In this document: one piece after another, positions 24,196-33,890 of the stretch
Layout: every line of letters begins with the position of its first letter
Position numbering within the stretch: the stretch's first letter is position 1
Assembly: GCF_004114935.1 (NCBI RefSeq)
Contig: NZ_CP022221.1
Location: 1,385,001-1,449,000, forward strand
Length of the DNA: 64,000 bases
DNA from: Bradyrhizobium zhanjiangense
Lineage (GTDB): Bacteria; Pseudomonadota; Alphaproteobacteria; Rhizobiales; Xanthobacteraceae
Direction: 5' to 3'
The notes under the pieces: generated by a model
What the model was told of the DNA's origin: nothing
What the model saw: the letters and a program-made list of their open reading frames with translations, nothing else
Databases searched by the model: none
Made by a program: the position numbers and the translations under genes

Positions 24196-26070
24196 ATGAC
24201 GACGTCAGATACGGCTGTGCACACGCAGCCTTTCCAGGCCGAAGTTTCCGAACTGCTGCACCTCATGGTGCACTCCGTTTATTCGGAAACCGACATCTTC
24301 CTCCGCGAGCTCATCTCCAATGCCTCCGATGCCTGCGACAAGCTGCGCTACGAGGCGATCGCCAGTCCGGACCTGCTCGGTGAGGGCGACGCGCTCAGGA
24401 TCCGCATCATCCCGAACAAGTCGGCCGGAACGCTCACGATCGCCGACAACGGCATCGGCATGGAGCGGCAGGAGCTGATCGATCATCTCGGCACCATCGC
24501 CCGCTCCGGCACCAAGGCGTTCGTATCGAAGCTGAAGGAAGCCAAGGACGGCCTCGGCCTGATCGGCCAGTTCGGCGTCGGCTTCTATTCCGCCTTCATG
24601 GTCGCCGAGAAGATCGACGTGGTCAGCCGCCGCGCCGGTGAGAGTGACGTCTGGACCTGGACGTCCTCCGGCGGCTCCGGATTCGAGATCGCCCGCGCCA
24701 GCGACGAGGACGCGGCGCGCGTGACGCGCGGCACCGAGATCGTCCTGCACCTGAAGGACGACGCCAAGAAATATCTCGAGACCTACGAGATCGAGCGCAT
24801 CGTCGGTGCCTATTCCGACAACATCCTGTTTCCCATCGAGCTCGTGCCTGGCGAAGGCGAGCCGCGCCAGATCAATTCGGCAAGCGCGCTGTGGCAACGC
24901 TCGAAATCCGAGCTGACGGCAGACGACTACAAGAAAGCCTATCAGCAGATCGCCTCCGCCTTCGACGATCCCGCGATGACGCTGCACTACCGCGCCGAGG
25001 GCCGCTATTCCTACGCAGTGCTGCTGTTCGCACCGTCGACGAAGCCGTTCGATCTGTTCGAGCCGAACCGCAAGGGCCGCGTCAAGCTCTACGTCCGCCG
25101 GGTCTTCATCACCGATGATGCCGATCTGCTGCCGGGCTACCTCCGCTTCATCCGTGGCGTCATCGACAGCGAGGATCTCCCGCTCAATATCTCTCGCGAG
25201 ATGCTCCAGAACAATCCGCAGCTCGCGCAGATCCGTAAAGCCGTGGCGACCCGCGTCGTGTCCGAGCTCGAAAGCCTCGCCGACAAGGACGCGGAGAATT
25301 TTGCCAAGATCTGGGACGCCTTCGGCGCGGTGCTGAAGGAAGGCATCTACGAGGATTTCGAGCGTCGCGAAAAGCTCCTGGCGCTGTCGCGCTTCACCAC
25401 GACGTCGGGTGAAAAGCGGTCGCTGAGGCAGGTTATCGCCGATTTCAAGCCGAACCAGACCGAGATCTATTATCTCGTCGGCGACAGCATCGAGCGACTG
25501 AAGTCCAATCCGCGGCTCGAGGCCGCGACTGCGCGCGGCATCGAGGTGCTGCTGCTGTCCGATCCGGTCGACGCCTTCTGGACCTCGATGCCCTCGGAGT
25601 TCGACGGCAAGCCGCTGAAATCGCTGAGCCAAGGCGATCTCAACCTCGACCTGATCCCGCGCCTCGACGACAAGGACGAGGCGAAGAAGGATGAGCCTGA
25701 GGCGGATGAAGCCGCCACCATCGCGGTGATCAAGGCCGCGCTCGGCGAGCGCGTCAGCGATGTCAAGGCCTCGACGCGCCTCACCAGCTCGGCCTCCTGC
25801 CTGGTTGCCGACAGCCAGGGGCCGAGCCGCGAGCTGGAGCGCATTCTGGCGCAGCAGAACCGGGGCATGAAGACCAAGCCGATCCTCGAGATCAATCTGC
25901 GCCATCCGCTGGTGACTGCGATCACCAAGGCGCAGGCCGGCTCCAAGGACGTCGACGATCTCAGCCTGCTGCTGCTCGAACAGGCCCAGATCCTGGACGG
26001 CGAATTGCCGGAAGATCCGGCGGCGTTTGCGGCGAGGCTGAACCGGCTGGTGTTGCAGGGACTGGGCTGA
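24196..26070 (+). CDS. htpG: molecular chaperone HtpG (Hsp90)
   Basis: A 624-residue cytosolic Hsp90. The N-terminal GHKL ATPase is intact: [17 protein letters not shown] (catalytic Glu), DNGIGM, and [12 protein letters not shown] lid motif. The middle domain follows ([18 protein letters not shown], with the ATP-contacting Arg) and then the C-terminal dimerisation domain. The length is normal and the C-terminal MEEVD of eukaryotes is absent, as expected. It is a single gene behind a heat-shock-type promoter. Roles include refolding of client proteins with DnaK. Confidence 0.96.
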   Translation: MTTSDTAVHTQPFQAEVSELLHLMVHSVYSETDIFLRELISNASDACDKLRYEAIASPDLLGEGDALRIRIIPNKSAGTLTIADNGIGMERQELIDHLGTIARSGTKAFVSKLKEAKDGLGLIGQFGVGFYSAFMVAEKIDVVSRRAGESDVWTWTSSGGSGFEIARASDEDAARVTRGTEIVLHLKDDAKKYLETYEIERIVGAYSDNILFPIELVPGEGEPRQINSASALWQRSKSELTADDYKKAYQQIASAFDDPAMTLHYRAEGRYSYAVLLFAPSTKPFDLFEPNRKGRVKLYVRRVFITDDADLLPGYLRFIRGVIDSEDLPLNISREMLQNNPQLAQIRKAVATRVVSELESLADKDAENFAKIWDAFGAVLKEGIYEDFERREKLLALSRFTTTSGEKRSLRQVIADFKPNQTEIYYLVGDSIERLKSNPRLEAATARGIEVLLLSDPVDAFWTSMPSEFDGKPLKSLSQGDLNLDLIPRLDDKDEAKKDEPEADEAATIAVIKAALGERVSDVKASTRLTSSASCLVADSQGPSRELERILAQQNRGMKTKPILEINLRHPLVTAITKAQAGSKDVDDLSLLLLEQAQILDGELPEDPAAFAARLNRLVLQGLG

Positions 26071-26124
26071 CGCTCGCCCAACGTCGTTGCGATGGGGAAG
26101 CAGCTCGCCACGCACGCAGACCTC

Positions 26125-26244
26125 GTAGGGTGGGCAAAGCGACTTGTCCGCCATAGCTCGAAGAGCGACGGCGGAAGCGTGCCCTCCACATGCGCAGCGT
26201 GACCGGAATGGTGGGCACGGCGCTTTGCGCCTTTGCCCACCCTT
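26125..26244. repeat. intergenic repeat (GTAGGGTGGGCAAAGCG type), second copy
   Basis: Arms GTAGGGTGGGCAAAGCG and CGCCTTTGCCCACCCT match the copy at 19.9 kb, with a longer, diverged centre. It forms the left neighbour of the IS110 element. Confidence 0.85.
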
Positions 26245-26287
26245 GTAATAGCGCAATCAGATATTGTCGGCGTGTTCCGTGAGGAAT

Positions 26288-26318
26288 GGCCTGCCGCGGC
26301 TGCAACCCGCGGCAGGCC
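26288..26318 (+). other. strong hairpin in the IS110 left end (possible bridge-RNA structure)
   Basis: GGCCTGCCGCGG and CCGCGGCAGGCC form a perfect 12-bp stem around a 7-nt loop, about 130 bp before the transposase start. The element GGATCGCGCC occurs twice further on (near 26333 and 26371). A bridge-RNA role is inferred only from position. Confidence 0.4.
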
Positions 26319-26449
26319 GCTGGCGATCGGATCGCGCCCACCCTGAGCAGTTTGTGGCTGCCCCGTAGCAGGATCGCGCCAGCACCTTCATCGGACCCGG
26401 ATGGTTGCCGGAACAATCAGGTTCGCTTCACAAGGCAGGGTCGACGAAG

Positions 26450-27403
26450 ATGGCACAGACTAGCACGACGACAGCGGGAATCGATACGTCCAAGGCGAAG
26501 CTCGACATTGTAGTTCATGGTCGAGACGAGGGTTGGGAGGTCGCCAACGACCTTCCCGGTTGGCGGAAGCTGGTGCAGCTGCTGACCAAAGCTGGCGTCA
26601 AGCGAGTCGGGATCGAAGCGACCGGCGGTTACGAGCGTGGGGTAGTGGAGCATTTGCGTGCGGCCGGCGTCATCGTGCTGGTGCTGCAGCCGATCCAGGT
26701 CAAGGCGTTCGGCCGCTCCCGATTGCGTCGCGCCAAGAACGATACGCTGGATGCCGCGCTGATTGCTGCCTGCGCGGCATCGCTCGAAGAGGTGAGGAGT
26801 GCGCCGGATCCGCGCTTGGCGGAGCTCGCCGAGCAGCTCACCTTCCTCGAGCAGATCGAGGACGACATCAAGCGCTTCAAGACCCGGCTCGAGCATCTCG
26901 AGAAGCCTGGGCTACGCCGCATCGTGCTGGATGACATTGCCCGGTTGAAGGCAAGGCGGCTCTCCCAAATCCGTCACCTCGCCAAGCAACTACGTGCTCA
27001 CCACGATCTCGCTGTCCGCCTTGACCTGGTGATGAGCATTCCCGGGATCGGTGAGCGCACGGCACTGGCCCTCCTGGTCCGCATGCCTGAACTCGGCCGT
27101 GTCAGCCGGGAGGAAGTCGCAGCCCTTGCCGGGCTGGCTCCCTTCGACAACGATAGCGGGCAGTACAAGGGCCAACGCCGTATCGCCGGCGGCCGCGCTC
27201 GCCTGCGTCGCTCTCTGTTTGCGGCAGCCCTGCCTGCGGCCTTCCGCTGGAACAAGGCCGTCATGGCCCTCTATGCCCGCCTGACTGCGGCCGGAAAGGC
27301 TCACAATGCCGCTCTCATCGCATGCGCGCGCAAGCTGCTCATCTATGCCAACACCGTCGTGCAACGCGGAACGCCGTGGACTGAAAAACTCCTCGGCGTT
27401 TAA
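26450..27403 (+). CDS. IS110-family transposase (DEDD recombinase)
   Basis: A 317-residue transposase. The N-terminal RuvC-like DEDD domain shows GIDTSKAKLD (Asp12), GIEATGGYE and KNDTLDAALIA. A coiled-coil region (EQIEDDIKRFKTRLEHLEK) follows, and the C-terminal Transposase_20 domain has SIPGIGERTALALL and the APFDNDSGQYKGQRRIAGGR segment containing the serine nucleophile region. All motifs look intact, so the element may be active. IS110 enzymes insert without the usual DDE chemistry, guided by a bridge RNA in characterised members. The start at MAQTSTTT follows the family; a 15-residue extension is possible. Confidence 0.93.
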   Translation: MAQTSTTTAGIDTSKAKLDIVVHGRDEGWEVANDLPGWRKLVQLLTKAGVKRVGIEATGGYERGVVEHLRAAGVIVLVLQPIQVKAFGRSRLRRAKNDTLDAALIAACAASLEEVRSAPDPRLAELAEQLTFLEQIEDDIKRFKTRLEHLEKPGLRRIVLDDIARLKARRLSQIRHLAKQLRAHHDLAVRLDLVMSIPGIGERTALALLVRMPELGRVSREEVAALAGLAPFDNDSGQYKGQRRIAGGRARLRRSLFAAALPAAFRWNKAVMALYARLTAAGKAHNAALIACARKLLIYANTVVQRGTPWTEKLLGV

Positions 27404-27448
27404 TGGTTGCTACGACACCTGCAAGAGCGAAGCTGTTGCCTCATACTC

Positions 27449-27535
27449 CGTCATTGCGAGGAGCCCTCGCGACGAAGCAATCCAGAATCTCTCCGCGGAA
27501 AGACTCTGGATTGCTTCGCTGCGCTCGCAATGACG
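27449..27535. repeat. intergenic palindromic repeat, family B (CGTCATTGCGAG type)
   Basis: Arms CGTCATTGCGAGGAG and CGCTCGCAATGACG, with the inner pair GAAGCAATCCAGA / TCTGGATTGCTTC. A second member is at 63.6 kb. It lies between the IS110 transposase and the RND gene. Confidence 0.88.
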
Positions 27536-27551
27536 GAGGTCGTGGTTCGGC

Positions 27552-30500
27552 TCACTCCGCCGCATCCTTCTGCTTGTCCCTAGCTGCCTCCGCATCTGGC
27601 TTCCCCTCCATCCAGCGCGAAAGCAGGTTGGAGAATCGGTCGAGGTAGAGATAGACGATGGGGGTCGTGAACAGCGTCAGGGCCTGGCTCACCAGAAGGC
27701 CGCCGACCATGGCGTAGCCGAGCGGCTGGCGGATCTCGGCGCCGGTGCCGTGGCCGAGCATCAGCGGCACGCCGCCGAGCAGGGCCGCCATTGTCGTCAT
27801 CATGATCGGGCGGAAGCGCAGCAGCGCGGCCTGGCGGATCGACTGCTCAGGCGTCAAATGCTGCTCGCGCTCGGCGACGATGGCAAAGTCCACCATCATG
27901 ATCCCGTTCTTCTTGACGATGCCGATCAGGAGGATGACGCCGATCAGGGCGATGAGGCTGAAGTCGAAGCCGAAGATCATCAGGATCGCGATCGCGCCGA
28001 CGCCGGCCGACGGCAGCGTGGACAGGATGGTCAGCGGGTGGATGTAGCTCTCGTAGAGCACGCCCAGCACGAGATACACCACGACGAGCGCCGCGAGGAT
28101 CAGCATCGGCACGGTGCCGAGCGATTGCTGGAACGCCTGCGCGGTGCCCTGGAAGCTCGTCGATAGCGTCGGCGGCGCGCCCATCGCGCTGACCGCGCGC
28201 AGCACGGCATCGGTCGCCTGTCCTAAGGCCACGCCTTCGGCAAGGTTGAAGCTGATCGTGACCGCCGGAAACTGGCCCTGATGCGCGATCGCAAGCGGCC
28301 GCACCGGCACGTTGGTCCAGTTGCAGATCACCGAGAGCGGCACCTGCTCGCCGGTGAGCGGCGATTTGATGTAGAGCTTCTCGAGCGTATCGAGCTGCCC
28401 CTGCAGCGCCGGCGTGATCTCGAGCACGACGTGATAGCTGTTGGTCTGGGTGAAATACTGCGCGACCTGGCGCTGGCCGAAGGCGTCGTAGAGCGTGTCG
28501 TCGATCAATTGCGGCTGGATGCCGTAGCGTGCGGCGGTGTCGCGATTGATCCTAAGCTGCAGCGTCGTGCCCTCCGTCTGCTGGTCGGTGGCGACGTCGC
28601 GCAGTTGCGGCAGGCCCCTCATGCCGGCCAGGATCTTTGGCGCCCATTCGTTCAGCTCGGCGAGATTGGCGTCCTGGAGCGTGAACTCGAACTGGGTGCG
28701 GGTGGCGCGCCCTCCGAGCCGCACGTCCTGCGAGGCCTGCATATAGAGGCGTGCGCCCTCGACTTCGGCGAGTTTTGGCCGCAGCCTCGCGATAATTTGC
28801 TGTGCGCTGGCATCGCGCTCACCGATCGGCTTCAGAGTGACATACATGCGCCCCGAATTCAGCGCCGTGCCGCCGCCGCCGATGAACATCGCAATGGAAT
28901 CGACGGCAGGGTCGGCCTGCACGATGGCGTTGAGCTCCTCCTGCCGGCGCTTCATCTCGGCGAAGGAGATGTCCTGGGGCATCTCGGACACCGCGGTGAG
29001 GAAGCCGTTATCCTGCTGCGGGAAGAAGCCCTTCGGGATCACGATGAACAGCAGTGCCGAGAGCGCGACGGTGCCGAAGAAGATGAGAAGCGTGACGAAG
29101 CTGTGCCGCAGCGCGAGGTCCAGCCCGCGCTCGTAGGCGCCGAGCAGGCGCTCGAACATCCGCTCGCTCCACTGGTAGAAGCGGCCGCGCCGCGCCTCAT
29201 GGTCGGCGCGCAGGAAGCGCGAGGCCATCATCGGCGTCAGGGTCAGCGACACCACGAGCGAGACGAAGATCGCCATCGATAGCGTCACCGCGAATTCGCG
29301 GAACAGCCGGCCGATGATGCCACCCATCAGCAGCAGCGGGATCAGCACGGCGACCAGCGAGACGCTGATGGAAACGATGGTGAAGCCGATCTCGGCGGCG
29401 CCCTTGTACGCCGCGGCGAGTGGGCTCTCGCCCCGCTCGACATAGCGCGTGATGTTCTCCAGCATCACGATGGCATCGTCGACCACGAAGCCGACCGCAA
29501 TGGTCAGCGCCATCAGCGAGAGATTGTCCAGCGAATAGCCGAACACCCACATCAGCGAGCAGGCGCCGAGCAGAGCCAGCGGAACCGTGATGCTCGGGAT
29601 GATCGTGGCCCAGAAGCTGCGCAGGAAAATGAAGATCACCATCACCACGAGCGCGATGGTGATCATGAGCGTGATCTGCACGTCGTCGACCGCCGCGCGG
29701 ATGGTGATGGTGCGGTCGCTGATGATCTTGATCTTGATCGCGGGCGGGATCGCCGCGATCAGCCGCGGCAGTTTCTCCTTGATGCGGTCGACGGTCTCGA
29801 TGACGTTAGCGCCGGGTTGCTTGAAGATGACCAGGAACACGCCGCGCTTGCCGTCGGCCCAGGCCGCGGTCTTCATGTCCTCCGGCCCGGACACGGCCTC
29901 GCCGATGTCGCGGATCCGTAAAGGCGCGCCGTTGCGGTAGGCGACGATCACGTCCTTCCAGTGCGAGGCCTCGAGCAGCTGGTCGTTGGCGTAGATGGTA
30001 TAGGAGCGGCGCGTGCCGTCGATGTTGCCCTTCGGGCTGTCCGCGGTGGCGGCCGCGATCTGGCTGCGAACGTCCTCGAGCGACAATCCCTTGGCGACGA
30101 GCTTGGTCGGATCGATCTGGATGCGCACCGAGGGTTTTTGCTGCCCGCCGACGAACACCTGCGCCACGCCGGGGATCTGGCTGATCTGCTGGGCGAGCTG
30201 TGCGTCGGTGCGGTCGCTGACCGTGGTCAGCGGCAGCGTATCGGAGGTCGCCGACAGGATCATGATCGGCGAGTCCGCCGGGTTGACCTTGCGATAGGTC
30301 GGCGGCGAGGGCAGATTCTTCGGCAATTGTCCGCTCGCCGCGTTGATCGCGGCCTGCACGTCATTGGCGGCGGCGTCGATCAGGCGGTTGAGATCGAACT
30401 GGATGGTGATCGACGCCGAGCCCAGCGAGCTCGTCGAGGTCATCTGCGTGATGCCGGGGATCTGCGCGAGCTGGCGTTCGAGCGGCTGTGCCACCGAGGA

Positions 30501-30686
30501 GGCCATGGTTTCGGGACTGCCGCCCGGAAGTGACGCGGAAACCTGGATGGTCGGAAAGTCGACCTGGGGCAGCGGTGCAACCGGCAGCAGAGGATAGGCC
30601 ACGAGGCCTACGAACAAGATGCCCGCCATCAGCAGCGAGGTGCCGATCGGATAGCGGATGAACGGAGACGAAAAGCTCTCTTGCAT
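27552..30686 (-). CDS. RND multidrug efflux transporter permease (MdtB/MdtC-AcrB type)
   Basis: A 1044-residue inner-membrane proton/drug antiporter. The N-terminal helix begins SPFIRYPIGTSLLMAGILF. A periplasmic loop follows, then helices 2-6 with the proton-relay motif AVGFVVDDAIVMLENI (paired aspartates), a second periplasmic loop and C-terminal helices. The sequence is nearest the MdtC-like branch (inference). No membrane-fusion or outer-membrane partner is adjacent. It must therefore borrow partners, or its operon mates were lost or lie elsewhere. The gene downstream on the left is the IS110 element. Confidence 0.93.
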   Translation of the reverse strand: MQESFSSPFIRYPIGTSLLMAGILFVGLVAYPLLPVAPLPQVDFPTIQVSASLPGGSPETMASSVAQPLERQLAQIPGITQMTSTSSLGSASITIQFDLNRLIDAAANDVQAAINAASGQLPKNLPSPPTYRKVNPADSPIMILSATSDTLPLTTVSDRTDAQLAQQISQIPGVAQVFVGGQQKPSVRIQIDPTKLVAKGLSLEDVRSQIAAATADSPKGNIDGTRRSYTIYANDQLLEASHWKDVIVAYRNGAPLRIRDIGEAVSGPEDMKTAAWADGKRGVFLVIFKQPGANVIETVDRIKEKLPRLIAAIPPAIKIKIISDRTITIRAAVDDVQITLMITIALVVMVIFIFLRSFWATIIPSITVPLALLGACSLMWVFGYSLDNLSLMALTIAVGFVVDDAIVMLENITRYVERGESPLAAAYKGAAEIGFTIVSISVSLVAVLIPLLLMGGIIGRLFREFAVTLSMAIFVSLVVSLTLTPMMASRFLRADHEARRGRFYQWSERMFERLLGAYERGLDLALRHSFVTLLIFFGTVALSALLFIVIPKGFFPQQDNGFLTAVSEMPQDISFAEMKRRQEELNAIVQADPAVDSIAMFIGGGGTALNSGRMYVTLKPIGERDASAQQIIARLRPKLAEVEGARLYMQASQDVRLGGRATRTQFEFTLQDANLAELNEWAPKILAGMRGLPQLRDVATDQQTEGTTLQLRINRDTAARYGIQPQLIDDTLYDAFGQRQVAQYFTQTNSYHVVLEITPALQGQLDTLEKLYIKSPLTGEQVPLSVICNWTNVPVRPLAIAHQGQFPAVTISFNLAEGVALGQATDAVLRAVSAMGAPPTLSTSFQGTAQAFQQSLGTVPMLILAALVVVYLVLGVLYESYIHPLTILSTLPSAGVGAIAILMIFGFDFSLIALIGVILLIGIVKKNGIMMVDFAIVAEREQHLTPEQSIRQAALLRFRPIMMTTMAALLGGVPLMLGHGTGAEIRQPLGYAMVGGLLVSQALTLFTTPIVYLYLDRFSNLLSRWMEGKPDAEAARDKQKDAAE

Positions 30687-31110
30687 GCCCTGAGCCTGCA
30701 GACCGGCCGGCGCATCTTTCCCCGCGCAGGGCGGAGCCGCGCTCGAGAGCCCCGAGCGCGAATGTGCGTTTCCTTCAGCCCCTATGTCTATTGATTGCCC
30801 TGGAACGTCGTTGGTCCGGGGCCAGTGTTGTAACCGAAAGAGTAATCCGTTCGCTGCAGCCTGCGAACGGATTCCTGCTCCGGATGCTTGCGACCTTTGT
30901 CGAAGGAATGCTGTCGCGAGATATGCGTCCTGTGCAGGCCCGAAACGGAGCTCTTTTCCGCTTTTGCGTCGTTGCAGTGCCGTGTCTCATCCGTTTCGGC
31001 GCGTGTCACAAGCGGGAGAGGTATGAACAGGAACAATCGCTTCTTCCGCGCTGTTGTGCCATATCGAAATGAAATAACGCGTGCCGTTGCCACGATTCGA
31101 GGACTGCCCG
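30687..31110. other. 424-bp gap with a hairpin, no convincing gene
   Basis: Upstream of the RND gene and of the first DUF3551 gene. Short open frames here on both strands lack ribosome sites and family features. The only clear structure is AATCCGTTCGC / GCGAACGGATT, an 11-bp perfect stem with an 8-nt loop at 30844-30873. It could be an operator for a repressor of the RND gene or a terminator remnant; there is no T run. Confidence 0.5.
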
Positions 31111-31389
31111 ATGCGCCTGCCGATCCTGACCCTCACCGCCATTGCCACGCTTTTCATGGCGGCAGATGCCAGCGCCCAGACCTACGATCCGCGCTACCCG
31201 GTATGCATGCATGTCTACACGCCCGGCGGCTTCGCCGGTGGCGGCGGCGATTATTACGACTGCTCCTTCACTTCGCTGCCGCAATGCCGTGCCACGGCGT
31301 CAGGCCGCTCGGCCAGCTGCGACGTCAATCCCTATTACGCTTTCGATGAACCGCCGCCGCCGCGCCGGCGCTACAAGAAGGTGCACTAG
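31111..31389 (+). CDS. DUF3551 family small secreted protein, copy 1
   Basis: A 92-residue exported protein with a signal peptide (MRLPILTLTAIATLFMAADASA) and the DUF3551 core YDPRYPVCMHVYTP, YDCSFTSLPQCRATASGRSASC and NPYY. The four conserved cysteines should form two disulfides. The C-terminus is proline/arginine rich. Its function is unknown. The family is abundant in Bradyrhizobium and relatives. It is followed 34 nt later by a paralogue. Confidence 0.8.
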   Translation: MRLPILTLTAIATLFMAADASAQTYDPRYPVCMHVYTPGGFAGGGGDYYDCSFTSLPQCRATASGRSASCDVNPYYAFDEPPPPRRRYKKVH

Positions 31390-31423
31390 CGCTTCCGCGA
31401 TGCGACTTCCGAGGACCGATTTC

Positions 31424-31693
31424 ATGCGCCACTCATTCGGCCTGATCGCGACTTTCGGTGCCTTACTGGTAGCCGCGCCCTCACATGCGCAGACCTTTGA
31501 TCCGCGCTACCCCGTCTGCATGCACGTCTATTCCGGCTCAAACGGCGGCGGCGGGGACTGGTACGAGTGCTCCTTTGTCTCGGTACCGCAGTGCCGCGCC
31601 ACTGCGTCGGGCCGCGCCGCAACTTGCGATCTCAATCCATACTTTGCCGTCAACGTCCCGGCATCGCGCCCGCGTTATAGGCGAAATGGTTAG
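31424..31693 (+). CDS. DUF3551 family small secreted protein, copy 2
   Basis: An 89-residue paralogue of the preceding gene with its own signal peptide (MRHSFGLIATFGALLVAAPSHA) and the same core (FDPRYPVCMHVYSG, CSFVSVPQCRATASGRAATC, NPYF). GAGG precedes the chosen ATG; an ATG 24 nt upstream is less well placed. The tandem arrangement suggests duplication and co-expression. The following 235 bp hold no gene that I can recognise. Confidence 0.8.
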   Translation: MRHSFGLIATFGALLVAAPSHAQTFDPRYPVCMHVYSGSNGGGGDWYECSFVSVPQCRATASGRAATCDLNPYFAVNVPASRPRYRRNG

Positions 31694-31928
31694 CATCGGG
31701 CGGATTGCCGCGCGGTCTCGCCTGGGGCCTGCCGCTACCCCTTCCTGATCCCCGACAACTCCACCTTGTGCCAGCGATCGTCTCGGCCGGCAGCATGCCG
31801 CCGAACTCGCCCGCTTGGTAAAGGATCGCTAGCGTTAATCCCGCCCTAACCGGGTTTTAGCCTGTCTCTTAACATCTGGGCAGGCTCGCAGGTCTAAGCT
31901 GCCGGATCAGCAGACACGTCCCGAAAGA

Positions 31929-33743
31929 ATGAACGGCATGACCACCGGTGTCCTCGAGCAACAGAAAGCCGCGCGCGCCCCCTCGGCTTCGAAAATCTGG
32001 CTGAAGGCAATCGAGCTCACCGCGCGGATCGAGACGCTGCCGGGACGTCTGTTTGCGGACGTCGTCGACGATTGGGCGCAGCGCCAGCCCGATCGCGCAG
32101 CGCTGGTGACCGACGATGCCACTCTCGATTACGAAGGTCTGTCGAAGAGGATCAACCGCTATGCGCGCTGGGCTCGGTCGGCTGGCGTTGCCAAGGGCGA
32201 CACCGTTGCTCTGATCATGCCGAATGGCATCGACTATGTCGCGGCCTGGCTCGGCATCAGCCGTATCGGCGGCGTGGCTGCGCTGATCAACACCAAGCTC
32301 ATTGGGCAATCGCTCGCACATTGTGTCGACGTCGCAAAGCCGTCGCATGTCATCGTTGCGCATGAGCTGATGGAGATGTGGGACAGCGCAGCGCCGTACC
32401 TGAAGACGGACGCAAAAGTCTGGACCCATGGCGATGCCCGCGGCGAACGCGCGATCGACGTGGCGCTGGCCGCGCTCGAAGATGGAGCGCTCTCGCCGGA
32501 CGAACATGGCGACGTCACCATCGATGACCGCGCGCTGCTGATCTACACCTCGGGCACCACCGGCTTGCCGAAGGCCGCCAGCATCAGTCACCGCCGCATC
32601 CTCAATTGGGGCTTTTGGTTCGCCGGCCTCACCGGCGCGACGCCGCAGGACCGGCTCTACGATTGCCTGCCGCTGTTCCACTCGGTCGGTGGCATCGTCG
32701 CGCCCTGCAGCATGCTGGCTGCCGGCGGCTCGGTAGTGATTGCGGAGAAATTTTCGGCCTCGCATTTCTGGTCCGACATCGTCCGGCATGATTGCACGCT
32801 GTTCCAGTATATCGGCGAGCTCTGCCGTTATCTGCTCAAGGCGCCGCCGTCGGAATATGAGAACCGGCATCGTCTGCGGCTCGTCTGCGGCAACGGCCTG
32901 CGTGGCGACATCTGGGAAGACTTTCAGGCGCGCTTTTCCATTCCGGGCATCCTCGAGTTCTATGCTGCAACCGAGGGTAATTTCTCGCTGTTCAACGTCG
33001 AGGGCCAGCCGGGCGCGATCGGCCGCATCCCGCCGCTGCTCGCGCATCGCTTTCCCGCAAGCCTCGTCAAGCTCGATCCCGATACCGGCGCGCCGCTGCG
33101 CAACGAAGAAGGCTTTTGCATCGCCTGCGCCCGCGGTGAGGCCGGGGAAGCGATCGGCCGCATCGGCACCGCGGACCAGGGCGGCGGCCGTTTCGAGGGC
33201 TATACCGACGCTGGCGAGACCGAGAAGAAGATCCTGCGCGACGTCTTTGCCAGGGACGATGCCTGGTTTCGCACCGGCGACCTGATGCGGGTCGACGACA
33301 AGGGCTTCTTCCATTTCGTCGACCGCATCGGCGACACCTTCCGCTGGAAGGGCGAGAACGTCGCGACGTCGGAAGTGAACGATGCCGTGCGGGATTTCAC
33401 CGGCGTGATCGATGCCACCACCTACGGCGTCAGCATCCCCGGTACCGACGGCCGCGCCGGCATGAGCGCGCTTGTTGTGAATGAGGGCTTTGAGATCGCC
33501 GCACTGCCTGCGCATCTGGCGCAGCGCCTGCCGGCCTATGCCCGTCCCGTTTTCATTCGCATCTCTTGCGAGATCGATGCGACCGAGACCTTCAAGCAGA
33601 AGAAAGGCGACCTCGCGCGCGAAGGCTTCGATCCAGAGGCGATAACGGATCCGCTGTTCATGGTTGACCCGAAATCCGGCGCCTATGTCGCGCTTGACGC
33701 TGAGGCCTATGCGCAGATCGTGGACGGCGCGATCAGGTTGTAA
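31929..33743 (+). CDS. long-chain acyl-CoA synthetase (FATP/FadD6-like)
   Basis: A 604-residue ANL enzyme. Motifs: LLIYTSGTTGLPKAASISH phosphate loop (about residue 202), FYAATEGN, WFRTGDLMRVDDKGFFHFVDR, and the C-terminal lysine region ETFKQKKGDL. The YAATEGN and FRWKGENVATSEV motifs place it with very-long-chain acyl-CoA synthetases and fatty-acid transport proteins. It heads a cassette with an acyl carrier protein, a second adenylating enzyme and an SDR reductase, pointing to a dedicated acyl-lipid route rather than bulk beta-oxidation (inference). Confidence 0.88.
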   Translation: MNGMTTGVLEQQKAARAPSASKIWLKAIELTARIETLPGRLFADVVDDWAQRQPDRAALVTDDATLDYEGLSKRINRYARWARSAGVAKGDTVALIMPNGIDYVAAWLGISRIGGVAALINTKLIGQSLAHCVDVAKPSHVIVAHELMEMWDSAAPYLKTDAKVWTHGDARGERAIDVALAALEDGALSPDEHGDVTIDDRALLIYTSGTTGLPKAASISHRRILNWGFWFAGLTGATPQDRLYDCLPLFHSVGGIVAPCSMLAAGGSVVIAEKFSASHFWSDIVRHDCTLFQYIGELCRYLLKAPPSEYENRHRLRLVCGNGLRGDIWEDFQARFSIPGILEFYAATEGNFSLFNVEGQPGAIGRIPPLLAHRFPASLVKLDPDTGAPLRNEEGFCIACARGEAGEAIGRIGTADQGGGRFEGYTDAGETEKKILRDVFARDDAWFRTGDLMRVDDKGFFHFVDRIGDTFRWKGENVATSEVNDAVRDFTGVIDATTYGVSIPGTDGRAGMSALVVNEGFEIAALPAHLAQRLPAYARPVFIRISCEIDATETFKQKKGDLAREGFDPEAITDPLFMVDPKSGAYVALDAEAYAQIVDGAIRL

Positions 33744-33890
33744 CGCTGCGAAAAATCCGCAGATAGGTCCAATTTTATCTGAATTGTCCAAGAAGCCATT
33801 TACTTCTGTCGGGTAAACAGGCGGCCATGGGGAGGCGGTCAGCAAGAGCCGCCGCAACGCGAACGATCGATAACAACAAGCGAGCCAGCC

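Larger units (their letters stand above)
26246..27448 (+). mobile_element. IS110-family insertion sequence (maximum extent)
   Basis: IS110 elements lack classical terminal inverted repeats, so the exact ends cannot be read. The limits given are the two intergenic repeats that flank the element. The transposase lies at 26450-27403 with about 200 bp before it and under 50 bp after it. That spacing fits the IS110 subgroup, in which the noncoding left end encodes the bridge RNA. Bases 26246-26449 contain no gene but include a strong hairpin. Confidence 0.6.

Noticed and set aside
24205..26256. 683-codon open frame antisense to htpG
   Set aside because: A GC-rich shadow frame with no family features; the htpG product on the other strand is unmistakable.
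30764..31093. Short ORFs in the gap between the RND and DUF3551 genes
   Set aside because: Overlapping frames on both strands, no ribosome site, no domain; the hairpin at 30844-30873 lies inside them.
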